This document shows positions 11,785 through 23,610 of a DNA stretch of 64,000 nt, piece by piece. A model generated the notes under the pieces. It saw only the letters and a list, made by a program, of their open reading frames with translations, ran no database searches and was not told the DNA's origin. The DNA is from Sepiola atlantica. Its lineage: Eukaryota > Mollusca > Cephalopoda > Sepiida > Sepiolidae. A program made the translations under genes and the position numbers. Numbering within the stretch: the first letter of the stretch is position 1; every line of letters begins with the position of its first letter. The stretch is taken from assembly GCA_963556195.1 (NCBI GenBank), contig OY744517.1, forward strand, positions 146,466,882-146,530,881, given 5' to 3'.

Positions 11785-12106
11785 TTGATTTACTCCTCTC
11801 CAGGAGTTAGGCACAGGGCCAGTTTTTATCTTACTCCCACAAGTAAGATGTGACCCAAGGTCGGGTCGGGAAAGTGGGGTTTAAAAATTGCCTGGGCAGC
11901 CCCGTCGGCATTCCCCGGTAGAGGCGCCTCAGACAGTAAGCAATAAACTTACTCCTCCCCAAAGAGGGGAGGCAAAGCCTGGGAAGGTGGACCTCCCAGA
12001 ACTGCACAGGACAGACCCATTGACCGGCGTAAATCAAGACCCGAAGGCCAAGACAACACCAGTATGGGGTGCAGTATCCATCGGAACAGATACTACACTT
12101 TGAATT
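11785..12106 (-). mobile_element. U2-snRNA-headed SINE, copy 2
   Basis: Highly similar to copy 1 and abutting its duplicated flank, so the two lie head to tail about 360 bp apart. The U2-like 5' end is cut after ATTCAAAGTGTAGTATCTGTTC, lacking the GGCCTTTTGGCTAAG part. Either a second insertion at the same site or a tandem duplication. Confidence 0.7.
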
Positions 12107-12109
12107 TGG

Positions 12110-12480
12110 TCTTTTTCTCTTTTGTTTATTTGTCACCCATATTTAGTCAGTTTAATCTAGCCTTCTCAAAATTAAGTTTTATTTTAATTTTTTTTGTATT
12201 AAATAACATATAAAAGTTCTGGCATCATATAAGTTTTACATTCTAAGAAATGGGTCGAAATATTCAATATTTGTACGAATATATTCGTCGTTGACTTCAC
12301 TCCAAGATTAAATTCCAAAACAAGGAAGCAAAGGTAAGCAAGAATGTAACACATATAGGAATTTATAAGTGTGTATGTGTTCTCATTTATTTTCATTTTT
12401 ATTAGTTTATTTCTGGCTGGATTTATCTTGTTTTATTTATGTAGTTTTAAGTTGTTGATCTAAATACATTTGTTTGTTGG
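12110..12480. other. No gene seen
   Basis: AT-rich, no recognised element. Confidence 0.4.
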
Positions 12481-12494
12481 GTTCTCCCTTTTGT

Positions 12495-12574
12495 GTATGT
12501 ATGTATGTATGTATGTATGTATGTATGTATGTATGTATGTATGTATGTATGTATGTATGTATGTATGTATGTAT
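12495..12574. repeat. (TATG)n microsatellite
   Basis: About 20 uninterrupted TATG units. Confidence 0.95.
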
Positions 12575-12886
12575 AAGGGTTTTATGAGGATGTATTCGGT
12601 ATAAGTATGTGTATGTATGGACTGAAATTGAACCTCTTATGATGTCCTTTCTCTATTTACCAACTCTAAACCGGTATGTAACTCACTCGTTTTTGTTTCG
12701 GTATCTGGCCTGAGTAAGCTAGAATGTAAATAAGGTCGTAGTTGAAACGTGTATGCACATATGTTGCTAAAATAAAATTAGCATACATCTTTAAATACCG
12801 TTCCACATGTTATTGAGCAGTATCTTATAAACACCGTAGCTTCACAGGATTAACACCTATGAACTAACAACCCTACACCCTACAAA

Positions 12887-12889
<3 letters not shown>

Positions 12890-12962
<73 letters not shown>
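12890..12962. repeat. (AT)n microsatellite
   Basis: About 36 AT units. Confidence 0.95.
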
Positions 12963-12966
<4 letters not shown>

Positions 12967-13261
12967 CTTTAAGGTGAGAATGTTTTAGTCTGTGTTGAAT
13001 GCAATTTATGTGTCGTGTCTTGATAGCGATTATTGTCGCATCTATTGTCCAAATGTTAAAGAAGCCATTGGGCCAATTTGTAGACGACCAGTAACGAATA
13101 CTGACCAATGATGATCTCCATGGAAGACGGACTATTGTTAGACTTGGCTGTGTAACAAAATGGGGAAGGTGTCTTTGCTGATATCCTTGGGTCTGTCGTG
13201 ACATCCGAGAAACAGCGCCAACGATTGTTTCTGACGCACTGTAATCCTATACCTTCGTGAG

Positions 13262-13815
13262 ACAGACAGCGAGAGAGAGAAAAATAAATTACAAAAGAAA
13301 ATAAGAAAAAAGAGAAAAACGAAGAAAGTAAGAACAACAACGGAAATAAAGAGTGGACAATTAAAACAAAAAACAATGAAAGAAAAAATAAAGAATAGAT
13401 GAAAGAAATAGCTAACGAAAGAAAGAAATAGCACACTAACGAAAGAAAAAAAGAAAGAAAGGACAAAACAATCTGAAAAAAAGAAAGAAAGAACAAACAG
13501 AAAAAATTAACGGGGGAAACTAAGAAAGAAAGTAAGAAAGAAAGAAAAGACAACAGAAAAAAGAACAAAACAAGGTGAAGAAAGAAAGCAAAAATAAAAG
13601 AAAGAAAGTAAGAAAAAAAGGAAAATTAAAGAAAAGACAACAGAAAAAAGAAAGAACAACGTAAAGAAAGAATAAAAAAGAATGAAAGAAAGAAAAACGA
13701 AGTAAAGATCAAACGAAAAAGAAAAAGAAAGAAAGAACAAACAAAAGAATGAAACAAAAAAAACTAGTGAATGAATGAAGTAAATAAATGATAAGGAAAC
13801 AAAGAAAAAGGTAGA
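13262..13815. repeat. Long polypurine tract, GAAA/AAAG-rich
   Basis: Over 500 nt of plus strand dominated by A and G with scattered C/T, built from GAAAGAAA-like units. Long minus-strand frames rich in F, S and L are low-complexity translation of this tract and not genes. Confidence 0.9.
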
Positions 13816-13844
13816 AGATATCATTGAAAGTTTAAAAGAACGAA

Positions 13845-15235
13845 AGTGTTGTTGTTGATGTTGATGATGTTGGTGATGGTGTTGGTGGTGTGTTAGCGAG
13901 AAAAAACGGTCAAAAATATAAAGGGGATTCCACTGTTTTATGTAAAATCTAGTCTTCAACACCGTCTCAGTTTTATTTCTCTCTATTTGCATGGCTAAAC
14001 GAACGAGACTTAACTCTCTAAATGCAGACATTGCATCTCTATTGCGGGCTTAGCCCGTCGATCCCAACCATTTGAAATGTTTTGAAAAAGAAAAGAAACT
14101 ACTTGTGTACTGAGCAACGTGCACAGGACTGGCCGGTAATGGAAAACAACGGCAGTTGATGATAAATGTGTGAGAGATGTAAAAAACCAATAAAACAACA
14201 AAGAACCGAGGGTTTTTCGACCGGTTCTGTATGAGATTTGAGCCAGACAGACGTTAAATAATTATCCTGTGACAATTTGGAAATGCTAAAGTAGCCATAA
14301 GGCGAATATGCGCTCCCCCAGGGAGTCTGTTCGTCGAGTCACTTATGTATCTTCTAATAAGATAAGTCAGTTAGTTAAGGTAACTCTTGTTTTTTTCTCT
14401 ATAAGTAAACATGTCCTGAAATACTTAATGAGTCTTAAGTCTCCTTTCTGTTGTGAGGAAAAGTTTTATTTCAGCTAGCAAAACTGAAGAAGCCACAGAC
14501 GAATCATCATCACGGCCATGTACAAAAAGGAAACTAATGCAGCGACCACGACCACCGACAACACATAGAGAAAATAAGGACGAAGCGAATCAACGCAGGC
14601 AGTTAGCGATGAAAGAGGGGAAGAAAAACGAAAGAGATAAACGCTTTGATATATAAACGGACATTTGTCGCTTGAGAAAGAAAGGAGGTGAGACTAAAGA
14701 CTCGAATGAACACGCACACACACGCAAAACATTTTACTATGCAGCTCGTAAAAAGAATTGAAAGGAATTAACGATCACTCACGCACACACGTATAAAAAC
14801 ACATCCACACACACGTTAAAAGAGTTAAGTGACGAGAAAAGGCGTATGTGTAAAGAAGGTTTAAGAACTTCTTTAAGTAACGTTTTTAAAAGTTAAAACG
14901 TTACAATATCACCAACAACTTCGACAGTGGGAGTTTTCACAATTCATCGCTCGAACATGACTATGAGGGTATAATTATGGAAGAAACACCACAATAGGCA
15001 CACCATTTATCTGCAGTAATAATAGGAAAGCAAGATTAGGATTTGTACCAAATGTACAGTAATGAACACCAAATGTTCTGGAATCAAATTGTATGGACTG
15101 ATTTGATCAATATTAGTCCCTTGAACGTTGTGGCAACGCCAAAAGTGTAACGAAAGAAAGGATCTGCTTATAGTCTGTGCAGAATTACAACATTAAATAA
15201 ATAAGTTCCCAGAAGAAAGTAAAAGAAGAAAAAAA
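13845..15235. other. No gene recognised
   Basis: A short GTT/GAT simple repeat at 13845-13890, then about 1.3 kb without homology that can be recognised by eye. Confidence 0.4.
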
Positions 15236-15239
15236 GGAT

Positions 15240-16930
15240 AACTTTCGGGAAAATAGAAAAGGAGGATGGCATGCTTTGAAGGATGGTCTCATGACAACAG
15301 AACGGGTACTACACTACCCCATAAATTTCACATTAAAAGATAATACGATAGTAAATTTAATAGAAGCAATAGTATAGTTTTGGCTTCAGACAAAAATATA
15401 CAAAATCTATATGAGTATTTTTATTAACAACTTGTTAAGACAATCAAAATGAAGAGTTGGTAATGATTGAGAGTTCAGAGGGTCCAAGTTACGTCTCTTA
15501 TGAAAGATATGTTTATCAAGTAAGACGAAATTGAGTACAAATGTTCATTTCGGCTGTCGCCATGTGCGGTTACGTGTGTGTAAATGAGATATGTGTAACT
15601 ATCTGCCAGCCATGAAATAAAAAAGAGGTTGACGTTCTATACTAGTGTTATTAATTTTATTCGATAATCACCATGAATACTTCAAAGGAAGAAATAGATA
15701 ACATTCAAAAAGAGACAAGAGAAATCGCTTCAATATAAAAGTAGACACAAGGAGGAAATGGACAAATTCAAAAAGGGGGGTATAATTACTGTGTGTCTGT
15801 TTCCTGTTTCAGTCGCAAGGCTCGCAGTAAATAAGGGCAGCACAAACTGATGCAAAAAAGTTAATTATCAAATTATCGAAACTATTCCAATAATTAGCTA
15901 TTTACGTTAAATATACGATAAAAATGTATATAATAATAATAACAACTAGCGGGACCCGTGTAAATTACACGAAATGATGTTTTCGATACTAATTATCTTC
16001 TTCCTAATCTATACATGTTTGCATAAAATATGATAAGATTTGACTTGTATATTTATTTTTAAAAATGAACAATACATGAAACAATTTACAAAACTTCTTT
16101 ATATACAATATTTCTAGTGAAGGTAATATTTCGACGACTGAACCTTACTTTGTAAATGCTTTAGATTAAATTAAATTTGGCTCCAATTCATGAGTAGCAT
16201 ACAAATATTCGGAAGGTCGTTGCTTCTGATGTAAGTGTGACACAAAATAACACGCTATCGTATTAATGTGTTTTCCCGATATTATGGTTGAGATCGAACT
16301 ATAAATCAGTCGGGCCAGCGTCAAAATCCTATGTCGCTAACCGTTGCGCCAAAGGGAAATACTTGAAATATTACGAAAATTAGGCGACTTGAATGCTTTT
16401 CCAAATCTAGGTGCGGCACGCAGGCACAGCTTTTGATGTAAGCGTGACACACGAACACACACGCTATCGTATTAATATATAGATATATAACTCACTAAAA
16501 GGTCCATTTAGTGACCGTTACAATAGACATAAAGATGTGTGTGCATAAATTAGTGTGTCTTTGTCTTGTTAGTGAGAAAGTGTTTTATAGATGTATGTGT
16601 GCGTGCGTCCTGGTGAGCGGCGGGTGTGTGTGCTTCGCTGGACGTACAGTAGCTTGTGAATATCTCTCGGCGTGTCTGCCGCTATGCCTTCAGCACAGGA
16701 TGCAATGACTATTTTGTGAGGACCGTTCTCACACGCTTTCAAGAAAAACCGGAAAAGAGAGAGAGCTGTATGGTTGGGTTTTTATAGTATTCGCGAGATT
16801 TGGAAGTGAATATCATCGTTTCTCTGGTCGGCTGAAATAAACTGCTGTTTGAACTTTTGTCCAAAAAAAAGAGTCGATACTTAAAAACAACATCTACTGC
16901 CGCTGCTGCTACGAACACCTTTAATGTGTG
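15240..16930. repeat. Unclassified dispersed repeat, copy 1
   Basis: Several blocks match 43.56-45.0 kb in the same order: a GAGAGTTCAGAGGGTCCAAG segment (15470), CATTTCGGCTGTCGCCATGTG (15547), the CGTACAGTAGCTTGTGAATA block (16643) and TACTTAAAAACAACATCTAC followed by GCTGCTGC (16879). A U2-like GGTCTCATGACAACAGAACG...ACTACACTACC string lies at 15283. Coding capacity is not seen; it may be a long non-autonomous element. Confidence 0.5.
16270..16372 (-). mobile_element. Decayed tRNA-derived SINE head
   Basis: Minus strand reads GGCGCAACGGTTAGCGACAT (A-box-like) and, 45 nt on, TAGTTCGATCTC (B-box-like). The anticodon stem is not intact, so it is a SINE head, not a tRNA gene. Confidence 0.5.
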
Positions 16931-16954
16931 GTTTTAACAAAAATCCTTTTTAAC

Positions 16955-17470
16955 ATTCACTTGTAAGATTTGACCTGCTTCCCACTGTAGCAAAGTCAGA
17001 CATGAGGTCAGTTTTCCACCTTGGAAAGGTACGGAAATCGTTGAGAACGGATCCGTCGGCATTTCCCGGAAGAGGCGCATCAGACAACCAGCAATGAACC
17101 ACTCTTCTTCCGAAGTAGGAGGAAATCCCTGGGAAGGTGGTCCTCTTAGGACCGAGCCGGGCCATACCTCACTCTGACAAGAAGGATTCAAAACAGACCC
17201 TAAATGCCAGAATGAGACCATAGTGAACCTCGGACACTTGTAAGATTACATTTATTTACCTCCTCTCCAGAGGAGGTTAGACACAAGTGAGGTGAGGTTT
17301 TAAAAAGCCAGCGCACACTGCCCTACAAAAAATGCCTCAGCAGCCCTGTCGGCATTCCTCGATACAGGCATTCCAGGCGATTATCAATAAACTAACCCAT
17401 TTCTCAACGAGAGAAGGTAAATCATAGGAGGATGGGCCTACGTTAACGGCGATTGCAATCAAGCAGGTGT
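16955..17470 (-). mobile_element. Two diverged relatives of the U2-headed SINE body
   Basis: 16955-17228 and 17229-17470 each contain the GTCGGCATTYCYCGRWA...GGCRYYYCAGRC core, a CTCCTCTCC/TTCTTCC block and a GGGAAGGTGGTCCTCYTAGGA segment in the order seen in the intact copies at 11.4 and 27.0 kb, but with many substitutions. The U2-like head cannot be recognised. They look like an older subfamily. Confidence 0.55.
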
Positions 17471-17697
17471 AGATTCGTTTCAATCACAAATTCTTGAAAA
17501 GGAATTTCTAAACTTGAACCAAACACATTTAAGTCACTAGTTTGATGTGTCGGCCACATTGGTTATTTGTCAGCCATTTTGTGGATTTGTTTTTATTTAT
17601 AATACTTTTCATTTTCTTTCTTTTTTTCTCTCTGAAAATAAAGAGGTGTCCATTTGAACGAACCCGGAACTACATTTTCTATCATTCCATTTTACGC

Positions 17698-17741
17698 CTC
17701 ATGACGCTATGACCTACTTACAAATCCATGAGATATAAAAG
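17698..17741 (+). promoter_or_regulatory. External promoter-like elements of tRNA-Arg copy 1
   Basis: CATGACGCTATGACCTACTT ends about 50 nt upstream of the tRNA and TATAAAAG starts at -31. Both recur at the same distance in the other copies although the flanks differ. Confidence 0.5.
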
Positions 17742-17764
17742 CTGATAAATGTCAAAATAAAGAC

Positions 17765-17837
17765 GGCCGCGTGGCCTAATGGATAAGGCGTCTGACTTCG
17801 AATCAGAAGATTGCGAGTTCGAGTCTCGTCGTGGTCG
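17765..17837 (+). tRNA. tRNA-Arg(UCG), copy 1
   Basis: A complete 73-nt cloverleaf: acceptor GGCCGCG/CGTGGTC (two G-U pairs), D stem GCC/GGC, anticodon stem TCTGA/TCAGA with loop CTTCGAA and anticodon TCG (reads CGA), T stem GCGAG/CTCGT and discriminator G. The internal A box (TGGCCTAATGG) and B box (GTTCGAGTC) are intact and TTTTT follows 6 nt downstream as a Pol III terminator. No intron; CCA is not encoded. Confidence 0.93.
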
Positions 17838-18143
17838 AAATATCTTTTTAAGTAGTTGCGACGTATGAGAAATTGTATGCAACAGCCTTCTTTCTTGCAA
17901 TATTGATGGCAAATTTTTAAAGAAACTTTTAATAACAATAAAAAAGTGTTCACTCACCCCTCCCTTTAATCGTGCATGTGTTGAGTTAACGGCATTTATA
18001 TCCAAACCCTATCCAAGTGAACCGAAACCTGTTGATGAGCCCTGGTAGGGAGTGTTCCTCGGCCTCCTAATACTTTTAATTTAATCCTTTACTTAAAATA
18101 TTGTCGGATAAAGTTATTTAGAGTTCCTTTTAACATTAACATT

Positions 18144-18219
18144 TTGTTGTTGTTGTTGTTAAAAACAACAAAATGTTACAACAATAACAACAACAACAAA
18201 GATAATAAGGATAATAATA

Positions 18220-18282
<63 letters not shown>

Positions 18283-18283
18283 T
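18144..18283. repeat. (TTG)n / (AAC)n / (ATT)n simple repeats
   Basis: TTG units, then inverted AACAAC units, then about 22 ATT units directly before the R4/Dong-like fragment. Confidence 0.9.
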
Positions 18284-18284
18284 T

Positions 18285-19162
18285 ATCATAGCCATGATGC
18301 CACTCAACAAACCCCAAAATCCTCTGGGACGTGGAGGTTCAAACAGATAAACTCATACAACCAAGGAGACTGGATGTTATAATAGTCAACAAGAAGGAAA
18401 AATCCTGCCAAATTATAGACTTTGCCGTTCCAGCAAACCAGAGTGAAAAAGAGACGGAAAAACGAAGCAAATACTTGCCAAAGAACTGAAAGGAATATGG
18501 AGCATGAAGAAAGTCAATATAATACCAATAATCGTATGAGACCTAGGAACAGTAAAAAAAAAATGGAGATAAGACTGGGAGAAATTGAAATCAAAGGGAT
18601 CACTGAGACTGTACAAAGGACAGCAATGATCAAAACAGCTGCAATCTTAAGGAAAACCCTCGAATGCGAAAACCAACCCGCATAAGTTACGAACGATAAA
18701 AAGTCACATGGAATTTACAATAGGAAGAAAACAAAACCACACGAACCAAGGAACAGAAACTGCAATAAATATAATAAACTTCCACCCATCCCTCCAAAAA
18801 AGTGATGGTGCCAGCCTCGGCTAACACCACGAAAAATAGTCGTAAAGGGTCGAGGAGGATGGGAAGACCGATGAGAGAGAGCACTAACCGGACGTCTCTT
18901 GAAGAGTGCAAAGAGTGCTGATGCCTTGGGGGGGGGGGGGGCTTATTGCAACCCAAATCCCAGAGGAAACCAATGATCGTTGCTAGCAAGAAATCAATGG
19001 TGGGCGGCTGTTTCTATATCGCAAGGTCATTTGCGATGGTGATCGAAAAAAGGTCGAGAGTACTGGAAATCGTGGGAGGCGTGTTGTCATTCAGACTCCA
19101 GGTAACACAACCGGTTGTTGTCGGTGAGCAATCATTAATGAAGATTTGTGTGATAACTCCTA
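18285..19162 (+). pseudogene. R4/Dong-like LINE 3' fragment, copy 1
   Basis: Shifted plus-strand frames match the C-terminus of the element at 27.5-29 kb: IIDFAVPANQ, TEKRSKYLPKE, IWSMKKVNIIPIIV and the terminal AAILRKTLECENQPA. That segment belongs to the restriction-like endonuclease of R2/R4-superfamily LINEs. A 3' UTR follows, ending TGATAACTCCTAGTGAGTAC immediately before a trinucleotide array. The copy is 5' truncated and full of frameshifts. Confidence 0.75.
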
Positions 19163-19460
<298 letters not shown>

Positions 19461-19860
19461 TGAAAAAGTAGCTAGTCACGTTATTTTTCAGCGGCCGATA
19501 AACATTTAAAGTCTCGAGTCGATCGACTGAAGACGTCTTTTTGGTAGATATACAAATGTTATATTTATTGTGAATTTTAATGTTAACTAATAAGAAGCAT
19601 CTAAGATTTAAATTCGGGGGTCGGGAGATAATATTTTTGCTTTTTGTTTGAGTTGAACGTAATGGAACCCCCCCCTCCCCAAAAGTAGCTAGTCACATCA
19701 GAGAATAACATTTACCGTTATTTTTTTAATTTTGACCGAACGTTTGATAACTTTGCATCAATTTATTAGACACACATAGGAGGGGAATATATCATCTTTT
19801 TTTATGTTTTATTTTTTTTATTGAAGAGTATCTTAAAAATCTTATACTATGTAATTAGGT

Positions 19861-20161
<301 letters not shown>

Positions 20162-20752
20162 GGGGTTTACGGAGCCCTCCAAAAACAGGGCTTTACAGAG
20201 CCCTCCAAAAAGGAGCGCGTTCCAGGAGCACGCTCCTTTCTGCTGAAACGAAGGAGAGGAGGGCTCATTTTATATTCAGCTGGAGTGGAGCGGGAGCAAC
20301 TCCATTTGGGACTAAAGAGTGAGGTTTTATTGCTCCGCGCTCCTTACTCCAAAATTATTTGTATTTTCTTTAAACATTAGTTTTTTATTCAGCAATAAAA
20401 AGGAAAAGAAAAGACAGTCTCAGCTAAACTCTGAGTTATTTTTTTAAATTATATCTCTGGTAAATGTATATGAGATATGGAGAGAGAGATGGGGAAGGAG
20501 GAGAGGAAGGGAGGGAGAGGGAGAAGATTTTCACATCGACATGTTACATTTTTTATGGGACAGTTTTCTTAAGGCAGGAAACAATTTGGCAACAAGTGGC
20601 TTCAAATGCGCCAGTGAGTCTATAGATGTCTTTGAAGTTATTTTCTTAAGAATTTGAACTTTTTTTGTATTTATGACAAGGATTTTTATTGCTGATTGAA
20701 TAAATAAGCCAATTTTTCTTTTAATTCGTGTTTTTAAATAAATAATTTTAGG

Positions 20753-21450
20753 TTCAATTGTACTATAGGGACCGTTGGATTCTCTCGCCCATTTCGCTCG
20801 GTATTCACCCAAATGTTCGATAAAATCGAATTTTAGGGTGGAATGGTACATTTTGTCCTGAAAAAAAATTCTAATTTATTTTTTAGCATATATCAAATTG
20901 AACTTTTACCCGTCGTCTTTTCGGCGACAATTTGTTATTCTTGAATTCACGACTAGTATGTTTTAACCTTTTCATGTTTGCTTTTAAATTCGTTAAATTC
21001 CGTTAAAACTTGCTTTTGTAAAATTTTTCATAAGGTTGACAAAAAATATCAATAAATTGTCAATAGACAATTCAGAGATCCATTTAATGTCTTAAATTTT
21101 ATACAAAATATCTGGCTTAGACCTTGGGAGTTGAAAAAATATCGGGTCAAATTTTGTTCAAAGTTTTTTTTTGTGTGTAATCAAATGTTAAATCAGTAAA
21201 AGTATCTTTAGTCCAAGGAAAAAATATCTTTAGTCCAAGGAAATAACAATAAAAACCAACATGGCCGCCAGCGATTAAAACCTGGAATTAAAGTTAGATT
21301 CTCAGCACTTTAAAAAGTAAATGAGAATTTTATTTCAGGACCAAAAATACAATTAAGACGAACAATCAGTTTCATTCAAAATTTTGGCGAATACCAAGCG
21401 AAATGAGCGTAAGAAAACCGCGGTCCCTATTCTACAATTAAACCGATGTT
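20753..21450. repeat. Second, diverged inverted repeat
   Basis: GGTTCAATTGTACTATAGGGACC...CATTTCGCTCGGTATTC at 20751-20805 is mirrored at about 21390-21446 (GAATACCAAGCGAAATG...GGTCCCTATTCTACAATTAAACC), with about 80 percent identity by eye. It partly encloses the left arm of the perfect repeat. Confidence 0.7.
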
Positions 21451-21862
21451 TAAACTTAATTAACTTAAAGAAAATATCTTAAATTTTTATTTAAAAAGGC
21501 AAATAGTTAGACTTTCTGACTAATTTGTTGTTTTTTTTTAACCGAAAGTAGATTAAATATCTTTCTTTATCTTAAATAATCTATTATCGAATATTAAAAT
21601 TGTAAACAGTTTGTTTTTGTTAGAGATTTCAAATATAGACGTGTTCACCTTTTTTATGCAAATTTTTAATTTTAATAAAAAATTTTACCCGACCTAGGAA
21701 AACTTGCTCCAGTTAATTTTTCGGAGGAGAAAAATTTGACCCGATATTTTTTCAACTCCCAAGGTCTAAGCCAGATATTTTGTATAAAATTTAAGACATT
21801 AAATGGATCTCTGAATTGTCTATTGACAATTTATTGATATTTTTTGTCAACCTTATGAAAAA
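21024..21862. repeat. 132-bp perfect inverted repeat
   Basis: Positions 21024-21155 and 21731-21862 are exact reverse complements by eye, separated by 575 bp. Key anchors are CTTAGACCTTGGGAGTTGAA on the left arm and its complement at about 21750-21770. A third short piece (AAAAATATCGGGTCAAATTT) recurs at 22191. Confidence 0.9.
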
Positions 21863-22794
21863 TATTTTTTATTCAATCTTTAAAAAATAAACTTCATTGG
21901 GTCTTTTTCGCCTCAAATTGTACTATTGAAAAAAAATTGGATAAATCGATTTGTTTGAAAGTACTTGCGCGTTTCTCTGTGGTAAATAATAATATACATT
22001 ATACAATATAGTTACGTTTGTAAAACAAACAAATATTAAACAACAACACGGCGATTAATGTTGCCCTGGCGGTCTCTTCTCTCCCAGAGAAATTGTTTCT
22101 TTAAAAAGAAAATAATCACTAATAATGCTTAAAAGTAAAACTTTATTTACTTAAAACAAATCTAAATTTCCTTCCAAAATAAATAGAAAAAATATCGGGT
22201 CAAATTTTCCTTCCCTGAAAAAATAGGTTGTTAATGTAAGGAAAATTAAAATTGTTTTAAAATACTTCAGGGATTTTTCTATTTCTATTTTATATCTCAG
22301 GAAACGAAAATTTACGTATAATCCTATGCTTCGTCCGACATGTTCTCCTATAACTATCAAAATATTAGCGAGATTTTGTCAAATATTATCTTACGGTTAT
22401 ACACTTAAAGTGCCATCCCAACCCACATTGACGAGATCCTTTGACGCCAACGCCAACCTTCGACCACTCATTGGCAAAATAGAACGTTTATGAAAGAAGG
22501 TACATTTTCATTATGGAGCGCTGAAAAAAAGCCGCTCCTTTTTTATATAGGAGTTTGAGCTGGAGCGGTTCCTTTTGGGAAATGGGGAGCGTGAGAGGAG
22601 CCAGCTCCAATTTTGGGCGTTAGAGCAGGAACGGGAGCAGCTCCAAAAGTAGTGGATCGCGTAAAGCCCTTGTCGGGGTCCGACACAAATGCTCCAAAAA
22701 TATATGACAGTATTGTATCTCGGTACGGTCAGTGTCACAGTACGCAATGGTATTAATTTAGGTCAATGAAGCACTTGGTTTGGCAGCATGGAGA

Positions 22795-23330
22795 CTAGAA
22801 AATGGACCTTGGGTTTACTTTTGGCAGTCTTGTAACTCTCGCTTCCACCTATTTTGTCCGTTAGTGCTCATATTTCATGAAGGGTGTTTCTAACAAAGGG
22901 GGAACAATTGCTATTTTCTAGATCGGCCGTTGTTTTAAGTGGGTAGTATATATAGATATTTAATACTCTCATAATATTTATCATCATTCAACTGTCAATC
23001 TATCATTAACCCTTATCCTCGAGTGATTTGTTAGCCTTGATAAGTAATGACTCAGTAGAAAAGGGAACGTGGGTTTACTTTGGGCAGCCTCGTAACTCTC
23101 GCTTTCTTCTATTTTGTCCGTTTGTGCTCATTCTCCATGAATTGACAAAGGTGGAAGAATTGCTGCTTTCTGGATCGGCCATTGATTTGAGTGGGTTGTA
23201 TATAGAGATTTTCTATCCTCTCATAGTATCCATCACCGTGTAACTGTCAATCTAGCCATCTAATTAACCTTTGTTTTCGAGTGGTTTGTTAGTATTTGTA
23301 AATCATGACTGCTTAGTTGTTGTTTTTTAA
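22795..23330. repeat. Tandem duplication of about 262 bp
   Basis: The unit at 22795-23056 (GGGTTTACTTTTGGCAGTCT...CTATTTTGTCCGTTAGTGCTC...GATCGGCCGTTG) is repeated at 23057-23330 with about 80 percent identity. No coding capacity recognised. Confidence 0.8.
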
Positions 23331-23347
23331 TGATTAACCTTAGAAAG

Positions 23348-23557
23348 TGTTACACCGGCCGTTCTTACACAGGAGAAACTGCACCGGTTGTCACTATAAA
23401 TAGTGCGAGTCACCAGAGACACAGAGAAGACAAAGCACAGTCTTGTAACTGTCTAGCCAAGTGCTAGTCACTTTCTTACTTTGTTAATACACTTGTTAAA
23501 CCAACCCTCGACTTGACTTCCTTTATTTATTATTTACTGTTGGACAACTTTACAACA
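23348..23557 (+). mobile_element. Solo LTR, 210 bp
   Basis: Starts TGTTACACCGGCC and ends ACTTTACAACA, with a 5-bp target duplication GAAAG at 23343-23347 and 23558-23562. It contains a promoter-like CACTATAAATAG at about 23390 followed by a short R/U5-like region. TG...CA ends plus a 5-bp duplication fit an LTR left by recombination between the two LTRs of a retroelement, orientation inferred from the TATA box. Confidence 0.75.
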
Positions 23558-23610
23558 GAAAGAAAAGCTGATTTTCTGTTACCTTTACCGTTTGAATAAT
23601 TCCTCTTTAT

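Larger units (their letters stand above)
20161..22672. mobile_element. Candidate hAT-like non-autonomous element
   Basis: The left side has two nested copies of the terminal motif (GGGGTTTACGGAGCCCTCC at 20162 and CAGGGCTTTACAGAGCCCTC at 20187); the right side ends GATCGCGTAAAGCCCTTG at 22672, whose reverse complement starts CAAGGGCTTTACGCGATCC. Subterminal GGAGC/GCTCC clusters occur at both ends. The interior has no recognisable transposase, only AT-rich sequence with large inverted repeats. No clear 8-bp duplication is visible, so the outer boundaries are tentative. Confidence 0.45.

Noticed and set aside
11426..12106. Functional U2 snRNA genes
   Set aside because: Only the first 36 or so nt match U2; the Sm site and 3' stem-loops are absent, and target duplications show transposed copies.
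13056..14031. Long minus-strand frames rich in F, S and L
   Set aside because: They are translations of the GAAA-rich tract; no domain, no codon bias, no splice context.
14453..14656. Plus-strand 67-codon basic frame
   Set aside because: No start or splice context, no recognised domain, sequence compositionally purine-rich; chance frame.
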